Below, piece after piece: positions 1-9,456 of a stretch of 64,000 nucleotides of DNA (the first letter of the stretch is position 1; each line of letters opens with the position of its first letter). The notes under the pieces are model-generated. The model searched no databases and was not told the origin of the DNA. It worked only from the letters and a program-made list of their open reading frames with translations. This DNA comes from Myxocyprinus asiaticus. Taxonomy: Eukaryota; Chordata; Actinopteri; Cypriniformes; Catostomidae. The position numbers were made by a program, and so were the translations under genes. The DNA is taken from the NCBI RefSeq assembly GCF_019703515.2, contig NC_059349.1, positions 21,920,744 to 21,984,743 on the forward strand, given 5' to 3'.

Positions 1-880
1 ATGGTTCAAAAGTTTATAAGTAATTGTGCTTATCACTGCACATGTCACCTATACATAACAGCTTGTTTATTTTCAGGAGAGTTCTATTTTTGACTTTGCA
101 ATGCAGATTCAGAATTGCCATTCTATAGACAAACCTAATAAAATTAATCATAGGGCTAATTGAAAATTTAGGGGAACAAAGTTGAATCAATATCACAGAT
201 AAATGAAAAATTAAAAGGCTGAAGACCATGTCAGATAGCTCTACCACTGAGATAGTAGTTTTCTGGTCTAGTGCCACTGAGGTCTTCAACTGCAGTTTGA
301 AAGCAGCAGATTGACCGTTCTATTGATTTCCTGATTAATCTAGCACACTGCTATGGGCACTGTGCACTAAAGGCACTGTTTTCATTTGTGCATGATCTCT
401 GGATTGCTTAATAAACAGAATCCAATGGCTATGTTAGTATTCTTATTCGCAAACTTTGGTCATGCTCTCCAACTAACCCTTCAAATAGCATCATCAGTTA
501 GCAGAGATTATGTGTTGTGCCACATGCAATGTGGAGATGATTCATAATCAGCATGTACCTCATTCAGGCCAGACTTATTTCACTATGAACTGACCCTTCG
601 CTAAGGCCCACCTCAAAAGCGTTTCTGACCAATCCAATCAACTGTTGCCGTCTGCCGTTTTTCTGACAAGCACTTGCTTTTTTCCAATGAGAGTCTACAG
701 GAGTAATGTGTGTTTGAGTAATTTTAAGTTTTATAGAAATCATCTACAAAATGTTAAAAAAAAATGTTGCTGGAAAACTTATAATAGTGACACGAGGTAC
801 GTGGAGAGGATACCCCATACGAAAATCGAGAGTTCATGGAAAATTTGCCACAAACTTGCAGCAAATTCGCCACTGATCAT
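1..880. other. No gene recognised
   Basis: I see no gene here. Open frames on either strand are short and have no recognisable motif. At 790-880 the sequence enters a degenerate repeat rich in GCAAA-TTTGC style words that resumes at 1150-1280, after the SINE at 912-1141. The SINE therefore appears to have inserted into an older repeat. A 15-bp word at 591-605 is matched in inverted orientation at 9817-9831; it is discussed as a finding. Confidence 0.5.
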
Positions 881-911
881 TTAATTAATTAATTTAATTA
901 ATTTTCTTTTT

Positions 912-1141
912 ATTTATCACACATTATACATTTGCACATATACAGTGAAATTCTTCTTTTTCACATATCCCAGCTAGGCTGGGGTCAGAGTGCAGGGTCA
1001 GCCATGATACGGCGCCCCTGGAGCAGGTAGGGTCAAGGGCCTTGCTCAAGGGCCCAACAGTGGCATCTTGGCGGTGCTGGGGCTTGAACCCCCGACCTTC
1101 TGATCAGTAACCCAGAGCCTTAACCGCTGAGCCACCACTGT
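912..1141 (-). mobile_element. tRNA-derived SINE, antisense
   Basis: Read on the - strand, this begins with a tRNA-like head (GTGGCTCAGCGGTTAAGGC, a box A-like word, then GGGTTCAAGCCCC, box B-like). It continues through a body containing the word TTGAGCAAGGCCCTTGACC and ends in an AT-rich tail. A second copy of the same family lies in sense orientation at 34317-34555. The two are clearly alignable along their length, so this is a dispersed SINE family and not a tRNA gene. The element is flanked on both sides by one older GCAAATTTGC-rich repeat that it interrupts. Confidence 0.8.
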
Positions 1142-1142
1142 A

Positions 1143-1290
1143 AAAATTGGATTTTTACATCCAATTGAGCTTTGCGGCAAACTTGCGGCAAATTGTCCAT
1201 TGTTGCCAAAAGCTCATTTGCATATGAAAATAACGAGCAGCAAATTTGCTGCAAATTTGCAGCAAGTTTGCAGCTAGTTTAGATTTTTTT
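1143..1290. repeat. GCAAATTTGC-rich degenerate repeat
   Basis: Repeated words such as GCGGCAAACTTGCGGCAAATT and GCAAATTTGCTGCAAATTTG recur here, with a related word at 845-872 on the other side of the SINE. The words are partly palindromic. This looks like the remainder of an old non-autonomous element whose family I cannot name. Confidence 0.5.
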
Positions 1291-1380
1291 GTAAGGGACA
1301 TGTTGTGTTTTTTCTTTCTTTTTTTAATCTTTAAATAAATCTTGAAAAGAGCATGCTATGGATTAAACTATGTTAGCCCT

Positions 1381-1742
1381 CTGTAACAAGTCACTGGATC
1401 TGTCAGAAGGAGGAAGCGGGACTCAGCATATTCTTTTCTCAATGAAGCCGTTTATTTACAATAAACAACATGGCTTTTCAGCACACACACTTAAACGCAC
1501 ACACACACACACTCAGGCGTTTGAAGCACATTTCTCTCTCTCCTCCGGTGGTTTGGGTTGCCCTTTTATCCCTCTCCAGCTCACACTGCAACACAAAACA
1601 GCTGTTAGAGGTAATTTCCCACAGGTGTCAATGCTTACTGTTCTTCCTCTCCTGGCCTCGCTCTCCACAGACGTGCTTGGCCATGCCACCATCACCACAT
1701 ACACTCATCACCCAACTCAGGCCAGGGACCATCCAGCCTGTC
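1381..1742 (-). repeat. 3' LTR of the Gmr1-like element
   Basis: The block 1521-1714 matches 9268-9456, including the shared words CCCTTTTATCCCTCTCCAGC and CAAAACAGCTGTTAGAGGT. The - strand has a purine-rich stretch ending near 1743 that is suitable as a polypurine tract, placing the LTR start there. An AATAAA signal on the - strand (TTTATT on the + strand near 1452) suits LTR polyadenylation. The outer end near 1381 (TGTAAC on +) is a guess from the TG...CA rule. A short CA-dinucleotide run sits at 1498-1512. Confidence 0.65.
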
Positions 1743-2651
1743 ACTTACTCCCCCCCACCCCACCTTGAACTTAAAAGGCTGGAGAACTAGATACCAATGG
1801 GTGATCCACGCGTTGGTATCCTTCATGTGATGGAGCCACTGGAGCGGAGCGTGGTCCAAACAGAGGGTGAAAGCACACCCCAACAGATAGTACCAGAGGG
1901 TGAGGACCACCCACTTGATGGCCAAACACTCCTTCTCCACTGTGCTGTACTTAGACTCCCTTAGTGAGAGCTTACAACTAATGTACAGCATGGGGTGCTC
2001 TTCCCCCTCCACCCTCTGGGACAGTACCGCTCCCACCCCCTGTCCGGTGTGTCCATCTGCAAGATAAAAGGGAGAGAGAAATCAGGAGAGTGCAACAACG
2101 GCCTATTACAAAGTGCAGCTTTCACCCACGTGAATGCCTGCTGACACGGCTTCATCCACTGAACCAAATCTGGTGCCCCCTTTTTAGTCAGATCAGTCAG
2201 CGGGCTGGTGATGGTCGAATAATTAGGCACAAACCTACGATAATAGCCAGCCAGCCCAAGGAGCTGTCTCACCTCCTTTTTAGTCTTAGGTCTCGGCAGG
2301 CTGCAATCGCTGCGGTTTTATCAATTTGGGGCTGCACCTGCCCAAGTGGAAGCCCATATACCATACTTCCACCCGCCCAATTGAGCACTTCTTTGGGTTT
2401 GCCGTGAGTCCTGCTCATCTCAACGACCTCAGGACAGCCCTCATATGCTGCAGGTGCCACTGCCAATCATTACTGTGAATAATGATATCATCCAGATAGG
2501 CAGTGGTGTAAGCAGCGTGTGGTCTGAGGATTCGTTCCATGAGCCGCTGAAACGTAGCCGGGGCCCCGAACAAACCAAACGGCAGCGTCAAGAATTGGTG
2601 TAATCTGAGCGGTGTGGAAAATGCCATTTTTTCATGGGACATGTGAGTTAA
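1743..2651 (-). pseudogene. Gypsy reverse transcriptase C-terminal half and RNase H (broken)
   Basis: Several - strand frames together carry the RT and RNase H domains. At 2642-2415 there is FGAPATFQRLMERIL followed by AYLDDIII, which contains the YLDD catalytic box. At 2272-1961 lies LLGLAGYYRRFVPNY, the conserved end of gypsy RT. At 2036-1792 are the RNase H words ESKYSTVEKECLAIKW and FTLCLDHAPLQWL, where the second is the region of a catalytic Asp. Frame changes occur near 2415-2466 and 2036, so no single protein can be made. The first codons on the right edge (TTA ACT at 2651-2646) continue exactly from the RT segment at 6236 when the piggyBac insertion is disregarded. Confidence 0.9.
2648..2651. 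repeat. TTAA target duplication, left
   Basis: TTAA directly precedes the left terminal repeat CCCTTACCAG. It pairs with the TTAA at 6232-6235 and is the expected piggyBac target-site duplication. Confidence 0.9.
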
Positions 2652-3565
2652 CCCTTACCAGCCGGAGCATTAAAATTTGGGAACAATTATTCCCATGGTT
2701 CCTGTCTCAGTATCTTCGCCGTCCAATCACTGATTTTATTTCTGAAAACTGCCAGATACTCATGACAATATAAGCTAAAAGCACATATGATTGGTTAAGG
2801 GGTTACTGAGCGTGAATAATAAATGTATCGTCATCAGCATCATCCTCCATTTGCCTGAGCGGAGCCAGAGAGGATACGCCGGGAGATTACCTCTAGCGTT
2901 GGATTTACTGCATCAAATTGAAAACTGAGGTGATCTTTTGAGGTAAGACAAGTTATTTAACATGTTTTGTCAATATTGTCTATTGAAAGTCAAAACGTTT
3001 TAGTTACGAAGCATTTATTTGTCGGAGTAACGCTAGTTATTTCTGGAAAAAATGACATGACCATCGGCGTTCATCGGACAGGCAGCTAGCCACTATTTTT
3101 AAGCAAATTTCTGTGAAACTTGCAAAATAAATATTAGTAAGCAATACTATGTACATTTTTAACTAAATATCAATAACTTTTTTGGCCAATTTTTTGTCGC
3201 TTGTGAAAAATCCACCTGAAGTAATGTGAGGTAGAGAGCAGACGCTGTTCAGGCCTTTTTTTTTTTTTTTTTTTGACGCTGTTCAGACCTGCCTGGAAAC
3301 TGGCCTGCTAGTTAGATAAGTTATCTAACTTGATTTTCCCATGTAATAAAAAAAAGGTAGATATATTTCTATAACTTAGCAGACAGCCTTAACAATACTT
3401 CACACAGACATGATTTTAGATTGTGTGTAGCTTCCTGATCACAAGGAAAGTGTGAGAGGGCTGTCTGCAGTTGGACATTCTGCTTAGTCTGCAAGCCTTT
3501 GGTGACTATTCAGTGTATGGATTTGTGAAGAACACACTGCTGGCTACCTTTTTTCTGTTGTAGAG

Positions 3566-5497
3566 ATGGATATAGACTATGGCTCCCTGCTGATGAGCTT
3601 AGGTTCATAGCAGAGGAGGACATGGCTCATGAGGGCATGAGCACACAGGAGGAAGATCTGCTGGACCAGGAACTACTGCAGGAAGATCCGGACCATGATG
3701 AGATGGAGGATGAGATGGAACCTTCAGCTGGGTATATATGAATGTGTATGTATTGTTTGTTTCTATTTCTCATATGACTGATACTCACAGTAACACTAAC
3801 ACTGTTACTCTTATTATTTTGGGAATGGCTAGCCATTCTCACACAGGTCCCAAGTCAGCTAAAAAGTGTAAACGCTTCCCTGACTCTGTTTCTTATCCCT
3901 CGTACTCTGACGCCGATTCACAGGCACCAAAACCTCTCCCATTTAAGCCTAGCCGTCCTTTCGGTATTGACTTAGGTAGCGTGCGTCAGGCTGTGCGGTC
4001 AACCTCCAAAATGATGTTGCGAGAAATTGACTTTTTCATGCTGTTTTTTACTCAGCTGTAGTTGCTGAGATATGCAGCTTTACAAACCGTCAGGGGTAGG
4101 AGCTCATCCTAAACTGTCCATCATATTCCAGCTACCAAGGAGCTTGGATGGAGGTGACCCCCAATGAATTTTACAAATTTCTTGGGTTGCTCATTTACAT
4201 GGGGTTTTCAATTCCCCTGATTACCATCGTCATTGGGGAACCAAGTCACTTCAGGGCTCATGGGCGAGGGGATTTATGTTGCATGACCGCTACAAGGCTC
4301 TTTTAGCAGCTCTGCATGTTGTAGACCCTACCACAGAGGATAATCAGGATCTCCTTAGGAAGTTGCGTTATCTTATGGACCACCTCAAACAAAAATGCCA
4401 GCAGCACTTTCAGCCTAACCAAAATCTCGCAATAAATGAACGTATGGTCAAGTCTAAAGTTCGGTCAGGATTTAAACAATACATGAAGGGCAAGCCTACT
4501 CTGTGGGGTTTTAAATTATGGGTAATTGCAACAGCAGACTCAGGGTAAACTCTCGACTTTAATGTTTACACAGGTAGTCATGATTGGCGTGTCGCTGACT
4601 TGGCCACCAAAGTAGTTGAATCGTTACTGCAGCCATTCAAAGACCAGGGCCACAATGTTTGGTTTGACAACTTTTACACGTCCCCAGCTCATATGGTTAA
4701 GTTGTTAGAAATGGGAACTAATGCCTGTGGGACATGCAGGGTGAATCGTAAACTGTTTCCTGCAGAATTTAAAGACATCAAAAGATGGGAAAGCAAGACA
4801 GCTCGTGGGGATATGAGGTGGTGTAGGATTGAGAGGAATATACTTGTAATTCAGTGGAAGGACACACATGCAGTTACATGCCTCTCCAATTTCCACAATG
4901 CCAATGGCTCAAACGAAATTACTAGGTTTGTAAAAAATGATGGCGACTGGACAAAAGAAGTAGCCCTCCAGCCCACTGTCATAAGCAATTATAACAAAAA
5001 CATGGGCGGTGTTGATAGGTCAGACCAAATGATAAAATCTTAGACGTCCTACAAAAAACTCAGAAGTGGTGGAAGACTTTTTTTTCCATTTCATAGACAT
5101 TGCCATCGTCAATAGTTTCATATTGTTTAAGGACTGGCAACTCATTCATGCAGCACCAGGGGATGAGTGTAGACCGGTGAACTTAACCCAGATATATTTC
5201 AGAGAAAACCTGGCTTGTCAGCTGGGAGGTATCGATATTCATGCAAGTTTACCTTTGCATAAACTAAAGCCTGTAGTCCTTCCTTCGTCATCACTCCACG
5301 CAGCCCATGTCCCTAAATTTGAAGAGTCCTCTAAGAGATGTTGGCTATGCTATTGGAAAAGTAGGACTGAAAATAAAACTAAAGTAGCTTGTTGTGCGCC
5401 GGAATGTAATGGCAAAAGACTTTGCTTGGTTCGCGATAGGAACTGTTTTCAGTCTTGGCACTCAGCTGAGTGTGACCAGTTTTGTGAAGAGGCCTAG
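3566..5497 (+). pseudogene. piggyBac transposase, broken by stops and a frameshift
   Basis: The gene is recognisable from an acidic N-terminus (3610-3731, rich in Glu and Asp), a probable small intron (about 3732-3846), the DDE core and a C-terminal Cys/His-rich zinc-binding domain (5327-5490: CWLC, CC, C, C, HSAEC, FC). The second and third catalytic Asp are visible as WFDNFYTS (near 4670) and MGGVDRSDQ (near 5015). At the first site the family has IDE but this copy reads INERM (near 4435), an Asp-to-Asn change. In-frame stops occur at 3608, 4546 (TAA after ADSG) and 5041 (TAG after MIKS), with a frame change near 5060. It cannot encode an active transposase. Family membership is firm; the intron is tentative. 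Confidence 0.9.
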
Positions 5498-6231
5498 GTT
5501 GGGCTGTGTTTACTGGTGTTGTTGTCCTCCCCCTCCCCTCTTTTCTCCCTCTCTTCTTTATGAGTATTTATGAATTTATATATATATATTCTGTTCCTGC
5601 ACTCTTTATTAAAAATGCATTTACTGTAGATAGTTCAAAAGTTTGATTTTGTATGTTTTGCTGTGTAATTTGTGTGTAATTCTAATGTTCAAATAAAATG
5701 TATATTTCAGTGTTTGTGTCCTTCAATTTCAGATGCAATCTCAATTTATTATTACAGGTTCTCAAAAGGAGTATTTGAGGAGTGGTCATTTGAAATGTAT
5801 CTTAACATTCCAAATGTTTGTTTTATTCCATTTTGCCACTAATCACTAGAATGGTCATAACTTTTAAACAATAGATTATATTTCTAATCTGTCTGCTATT
5901 CTACATTGCCCACAAAATTATGTATATTTCATACACTTTAAGTTTTCCTCTAGCTTGTAATTAAAATGGTTGAAAATGCAGTTGTCTGATGAAGTATGGT
6001 GGCCAGAGAAGAGTTTTGTAAAAACTGCTGTATGTATTCTTATTGATAAAGGAAGATTAGCCTTAAATAATCATACATATATTTATATAATTTGAAAGCC
6101 CTTCTCTTCAATATGGTATATACAGTTCAGGTGTGTGATGTTATATGAATATGAATGTAATATGAATATGGATATGAATATCCTTATCTATGAATGGAAT
6201 TTTTGGAATTTTGGGCTCAGGCTTTAAAGGG
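5498..6231. other. piggyBac 3' region, non-coding
   Basis: This AT-rich sequence between the transposase stop and the right terminal repeat contains an AATAAA near 5691 that could end the transposase transcript. I see no further gene. Confidence 0.6.
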
Positions 6232-6235
6232 TTAA
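6232..6235. repeat. TTAA target duplication, right
   Basis: TTAA directly follows the right terminal repeat (…CTTTAAAGGG) and matches 2648-2651. Keeping one copy restores the run of RT codons ATC CCC TTA ACT CAC on the - strand. Confidence 0.9.
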
Positions 6236-6720
6236 GGGGATCTGCCAATATCCCTTTGTAAAATCCAGTGTCGAAAAAAGGGAGCCAAAGCCCAAGGCAT
6301 TGGGTATGCATCAAATTTAGAAACCGCATTGACTTTTCTACAAGCCACACAGAACCGGACTGAGCCATCAGTCTTCGGAACCATCACTTCCGGGCTGGCC
6401 CAGTCACGGTGTGATTCTTCTAATTCTTCCCAAACCACTTATTTTTTGTGCTCAGGTAATCGGTAGGGACGACTGTGTACCACTACCCCTGGGGTCATTT
6501 CGATATGGTGCTCTATGAGATTCGTATGACCAGGAAGAGGCGAGAACACGTCTGAGAAGTCTCCTTGCAACCTGGAAACCTCCGTGACTTGTGACGGTGA
6601 GAGGTGGTCTCCACAAGTGACCGGGGTGACTCGATCGGTGGCTTTTAAGTTCATCTCCAGTCCAAGCTCCTCCCTCTCCAGAACTACCATTGCCAAAGTC
6701 ACAGGGACCACCTCTCACCA
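6236..6720 (-). pseudogene. Gypsy reverse transcriptase N-terminal part (broken)
   Basis: On the - strand, 6711-6439 and then 6438-6236 carry the start of the RT domain: FSDVFSPLPGHTNLIEHHIE, then SHRDWASPEVMVPKTDGS, VRFCVACRKVNAVSKFDAYPMP. Comparison with the family shows a small deletion and frameshift near 6270-6290, where the first catalytic Asp region should be. The reading frame then continues (YWQIP) straight to the TTAA where piggyBac inserted, and resumes at 2651. An in-frame change from DYRK to ACRK is also seen. Confidence 0.88.
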
Positions 6721-6869
6721 TGGTTTTAGGAGGTTGGGGTGGTAAATCTGACGTGCTCCACCTCTATCTGTTTGTTTACCCTCATAATTGATTTCCCCGA
6801 TTTAACCTCATAATCGATTTTCGCCACTTGGTGAGTAATTTAGAGCTCGATGTGGGGAGTAATACAAGG

Positions 6870-7600
6870 ACTTAATCTCCTGGTGTAAATTCTTGTAGCC
6901 GAGTACCCTTATTATACATCCGGCTTTGATGTTCTTGAGCCTGGAGCAAATTCTCTTGTGTTAATTGCCCCAGCACGCCATGTGGTCGACGCCCGTACAA
7001 TAATTCAAATGGGGAGAACCCCGTGGAGGCTTGTGGGACCTCTTGTACTGCAAATAATAGGGGCTCGAGCCACTTGTCCCAATTTCGAGTGTCTTCGTGC
7101 AAGAACTTATGAATCATATTCTTTAATGTCTGATTAAATCGTTCAAAAAAGCTGTTCGTTTGGGGGGGGGGGGGGGTTGAACGTGACATAAACGTCATGC
7201 CCTGATCAGTGAGGATTTCTTTCAGAATCCTCACTTGGGAGATTATTCTGAAGAGTGCCTCCGCAACACTACGTGCTGAGATGTTGAGCAGAGGCACTGC
7301 TTCCAATATGAGGTTGCGCAGTCCACCAGAACTAACACAAACCGATGCCCACATGCCGTCCACTCTAATGGACCGATGAGGTCCATACCAATTCTACCGA
7401 AGGGGACCTCGATCAATGGAAGGGGGCACAATCATGCTCTTGGGGTGGAAGGCGGATTCAACAGCTGACATTCACAGCATGCCGCACACCACCTGCGAAC
7501 ATTCCCGCGAATGCCCAGCCAATAGAAATGGGCAATTAGACGGTTCAGTGTCTTTTCCTGCCCTAAGTGACCCACCATCGGATTATAATGAGCCGTCTGG
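6870..7600 (-). pseudogene. Gypsy integrase (zinc-binding and catalytic core), broken, upstream of RT
   Basis: The HHCC zinc-binding module lies at about 7560-7440: H…H spaced to CAACCECQ, with the typical words VGHLGQEKTLNRL and FYWLGI. The catalytic core follows in a shifted frame at 7431-7243, with GMDLIGPL (first Asp), and at 7363-6872, with LTDQGMTF (second Asp) and SFFERFNQTLK (Glu). The core tail reads STGFSPFELLYGRRPHG, typical of gypsy integrases. A run of about 13 G (C on the - strand) near 7161-7176 replaces coding sequence between the second Asp and the Glu. On the transcribed strand the gene sits between protease and RT, which is the unusual order. Confidence 0.88.
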
Positions 7601-7939
7601 AATAACATTTCCTGATGGCTCCGCGGTATTAACAACTGGGTTGTATCTTCCTTTGTCTGAGCATCCTGCGTCACTCGATACAACCGATCCTTGATAATTG
7701 AAAAATATGGATATGCGAGTGCACTGTCTGGCAGGCATTGACCATCAATCACTTTCACTTGATCAAAGGCTTGCCTAAGGGTCTCTTCTTGCATCTGCTC
7801 AAGAGGGAAATCCCCAGCAGGGAATCCTCTAAGGGTTGGGAAAGCTGAGACTTCCCCCTCCCTTATGTCCTCCTGACGTAGAGCTGACGTAGATGGCCCC
7901 GGCTCCGCCTCCCCAGCCAGCAAGTCACACACCGATACG

Positions 7940-8214
7940 CTTTGTTGCAGGACCCATCCACGCACATTCCCCTTAATAAGGTAGTAAATGCCAGCCAAAT
8001 TCGTTCCCAAGATTAGTGGATGGGCGAGGCGGGAATTAACCACAGTGTCGACACTATGTTTTTGTCCCCGAAATTGAATAGTGACCACTAATACAGGGTA
8101 ACTTTGGATATCCCCATGCACACACCTTACCTTCACCTGCCGGTTTGTATCCAAAGCCTCAGATTGAACCAAGCTTTGGTGAATGGAGGTTTGATTACAA
8201 CCTGAATCCACCAA
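7940..8214 (-). pseudogene. Gypsy aspartic protease domain
   Basis: The - strand frame opens with VDSGCNQTSIH, in which DSG is the aspartic protease catalytic triad. It goes on through HPLILGTNL, a typical flap or C-terminal protease word. The same frame then runs on without a stop through a linker into the integrase zinc-binding module, so protease and integrase were fused here with no RT between them. The whole frame spans 8214-7432. The protease is retroelement-encoded and would cleave Gag-Pol. Confidence 0.85.
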
Positions 8215-9000
8215 GGCTTGGTATGTACCCCCTTAATACTCACAGGTATTCTGTATGCTCCTGCTCGATCGGGGGCAGCCTGTGGCGTGTCGGGGATCCA
8301 GACCAGTGTCTCCACCTCCATCGTGGGGCTCCGGTCCTGGAAGTGCCCAGGTTCCCCGCAGCTCCAGCAGACCAGCCCAGACTTCTCGCCCAAACCTATG
8401 GCAGCGGATTCACCAGCCTGTGGGAGAGAGCAGAGAGGGTTAGGGCAACCCGGTGGGTTGAACGATCCACAGGACCGGGTTTTGGGGACATGATTCCCCG
8501 TTTCCGGGGAACCGGAACAGGACGGGGAAGGAAAGGGGGATGGAATAGAGAGAGAGGGGGGGAGAGAGAGAGAAGAGGAAGAGGGCTCGCTGGCCGCTGA
8601 ATACGCTGCCATATGGTCCAACTTCGCAGGAAGTTGTTGGGCCGCGAGTTGGGCTTCCCTGGACAACAGTAGCAGTAGGTGGGCTGCCCACTGGGACCTT
8701 GGCCACTTCCATGCATCAGCTGTCCACTTGAAGAGCTCGACGAAAGCCTCTGGGTCATCTTGAGGCCCCATCTTGGAAAGTGTAACGTGTGTCACGGCCA
8801 TGAGTGGGTCCGGGGTCATGGCTGAAGACCCCTCCTTGTGTACCAAGCTCCGTAGCACCTGCCGGTCCTCCATTTGAGCCTGGAAAAGCTCCTGGAATCA
8901 ATGCTTCTGTTCCAGATGCAGTTCAAGCAGAGACTGATGTTGTGCTTGATGGATGCTGGTAAGGGTGTGACAGGAGGAGGGCATGGCCGGGCCATGATGG
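8133..9000 (-). pseudogene. Gypsy Gag with zinc knuckle
   Basis: The longest - strand frame starts with MEDRQVLRSLV (8873). It includes a capsid-like segment (DDPEAFVELFKWTADAW, then WAAHLLLLLSREAQLAAQQL), a low-complexity Ser/Pro region, and CWSCGEPGHFQDRS at about 8340. That last word is a CCHC knuckle whose final Cys is Ser here. Gag-like sequence continues upstream in another frame to about 9000, so there is a frameshift near 8870. A GA/CT-rich run at 8550-8580 has probably slipped. Confidence 0.75.
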
Positions 9001-9267
9001 AGCATGGCCGGCGCTGAATCAGCTGATCAGCGGGAGAGCGAGATATGGGGTGGCCGGAGACGCCGGTTCGAGAGAGAGAGAGACGCACATGGCCGCGTTG
9101 CATGTGTGTCTGTGTCATTATGTTTTTTTAAGTTAATTTATACCATTAATGTTTATGTTTACTGTTCAGCTGGTTCCTCCTCCTTGCCCATCCTTAGACT
9201 GTTATAGAGGATCATGAATACTTCGGCCAGCTGCGAGGACTCCATGATGCCGTTTTCTTCCTCCTAA
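9001..9267 (-). other. Leader or diverged LTR section of the Gmr1-like element
   Basis: This interval lies between the 5' LTR block and gag. It does not align obviously to the 3' LTR and I cannot find a clear tRNA primer-binding site, so part of the 5' LTR or leader has probably been replaced or has diverged. A GA-dinucleotide run lies at about 9069-9081. Confidence 0.4.
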
Positions 9268-9456
9268 TTTGAAGCATTGCTCTCTCTCTCTCCTCCGGCA
9301 GTTTGGATTGCCCTTTTATCCCTCTCCAGCTGCAACACAAAACAGCTGTTAGAGGTGATTTCCCACAGGTGTCAATCCTTACCGTTCTTCCTCTCCCAGC
9401 CTCGCTCTCCACAGACGTCACTTGGCCACACCTACATCACCACACCCTCATTCCCA
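9268..9456 (-). repeat. 5' LTR block of the Gmr1-like element
   Basis: This aligns with 1521-1714, sharing CCCTTTTATCCCTCTCCAGC, ACACAAAACAGCTGTTAGAG and CTCGCTCTCCACAGACGT. It differs by small indels and substitutions scattered through the block, so the insertion is not recent. The outermost bases of the LTR seem to be missing compared with the 3' copy. Confidence 0.7.

Larger units (their letters stand above)
2652..6231 (+). mobile_element. piggyBac-type DNA transposon, decayed
   Basis: The element is bounded by TTAA at 2648-2651 and 6232-6235. Its ends are related inverted repeats: left CCCTTACCAGCCGGAGC, right (reverse complement) CCCTTTAAAGCCTGAGC. The 3.6-kb body encodes a broken piggyBac transposase (about 3566-5497) and has an AATAAA at about 5691. 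The insertion lies inside the RT gene of the surrounding gypsy element, and the flanking RT codons join in phase across one TTAA. The piggyBac is therefore younger than the gypsy element. Stops, a frameshift and loss of one catalytic Asp make it inactive. Confidence 0.92.
1381..9456 (-). mobile_element. Ty3/gypsy LTR element with copia-like domain order (Gmr1-like), broken
   Basis: On the - strand the order is LTR (9456-9268), gag with a zinc knuckle (about 9000-8250), aspartic protease (about 8214-7950), integrase zinc-binding and catalytic core (about 7600-6890), reverse transcriptase (6711-6236 and 2647-about 2270), RNase H (2090-1790), a purine-rich tract and the 3' LTR (about 1742-1381). 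Integrase lies upstream of RT. Standard Ty3/gypsy elements have it downstream; the reversed order is known from the Gmr1-like group of deuterostome Ty3/gypsy elements, and the fit to that group is my inference. Both LTRs share a clear block (1521-1714 and 9268-9456). Many frameshifts and stops make it inactive. A piggyBac element interrupts the RT gene at 2652-6231. Confidence 0.85.

Noticed and set aside
645..884. 79-codon + strand frame at the window start
   Set aside because: No motif, ends in a degenerate repeat, and nothing supports translation.
1370..1790. Overlapping + strand frames of over 100 codons
   Set aside because: They are antisense to the gypsy LTR and RNase H end, His/Thr/Pro-rich from CA repeats.
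8145..8600. 151-codon + strand frame
   Set aside because: Antisense shadow of the gypsy Gag zinc knuckle and low-complexity region.
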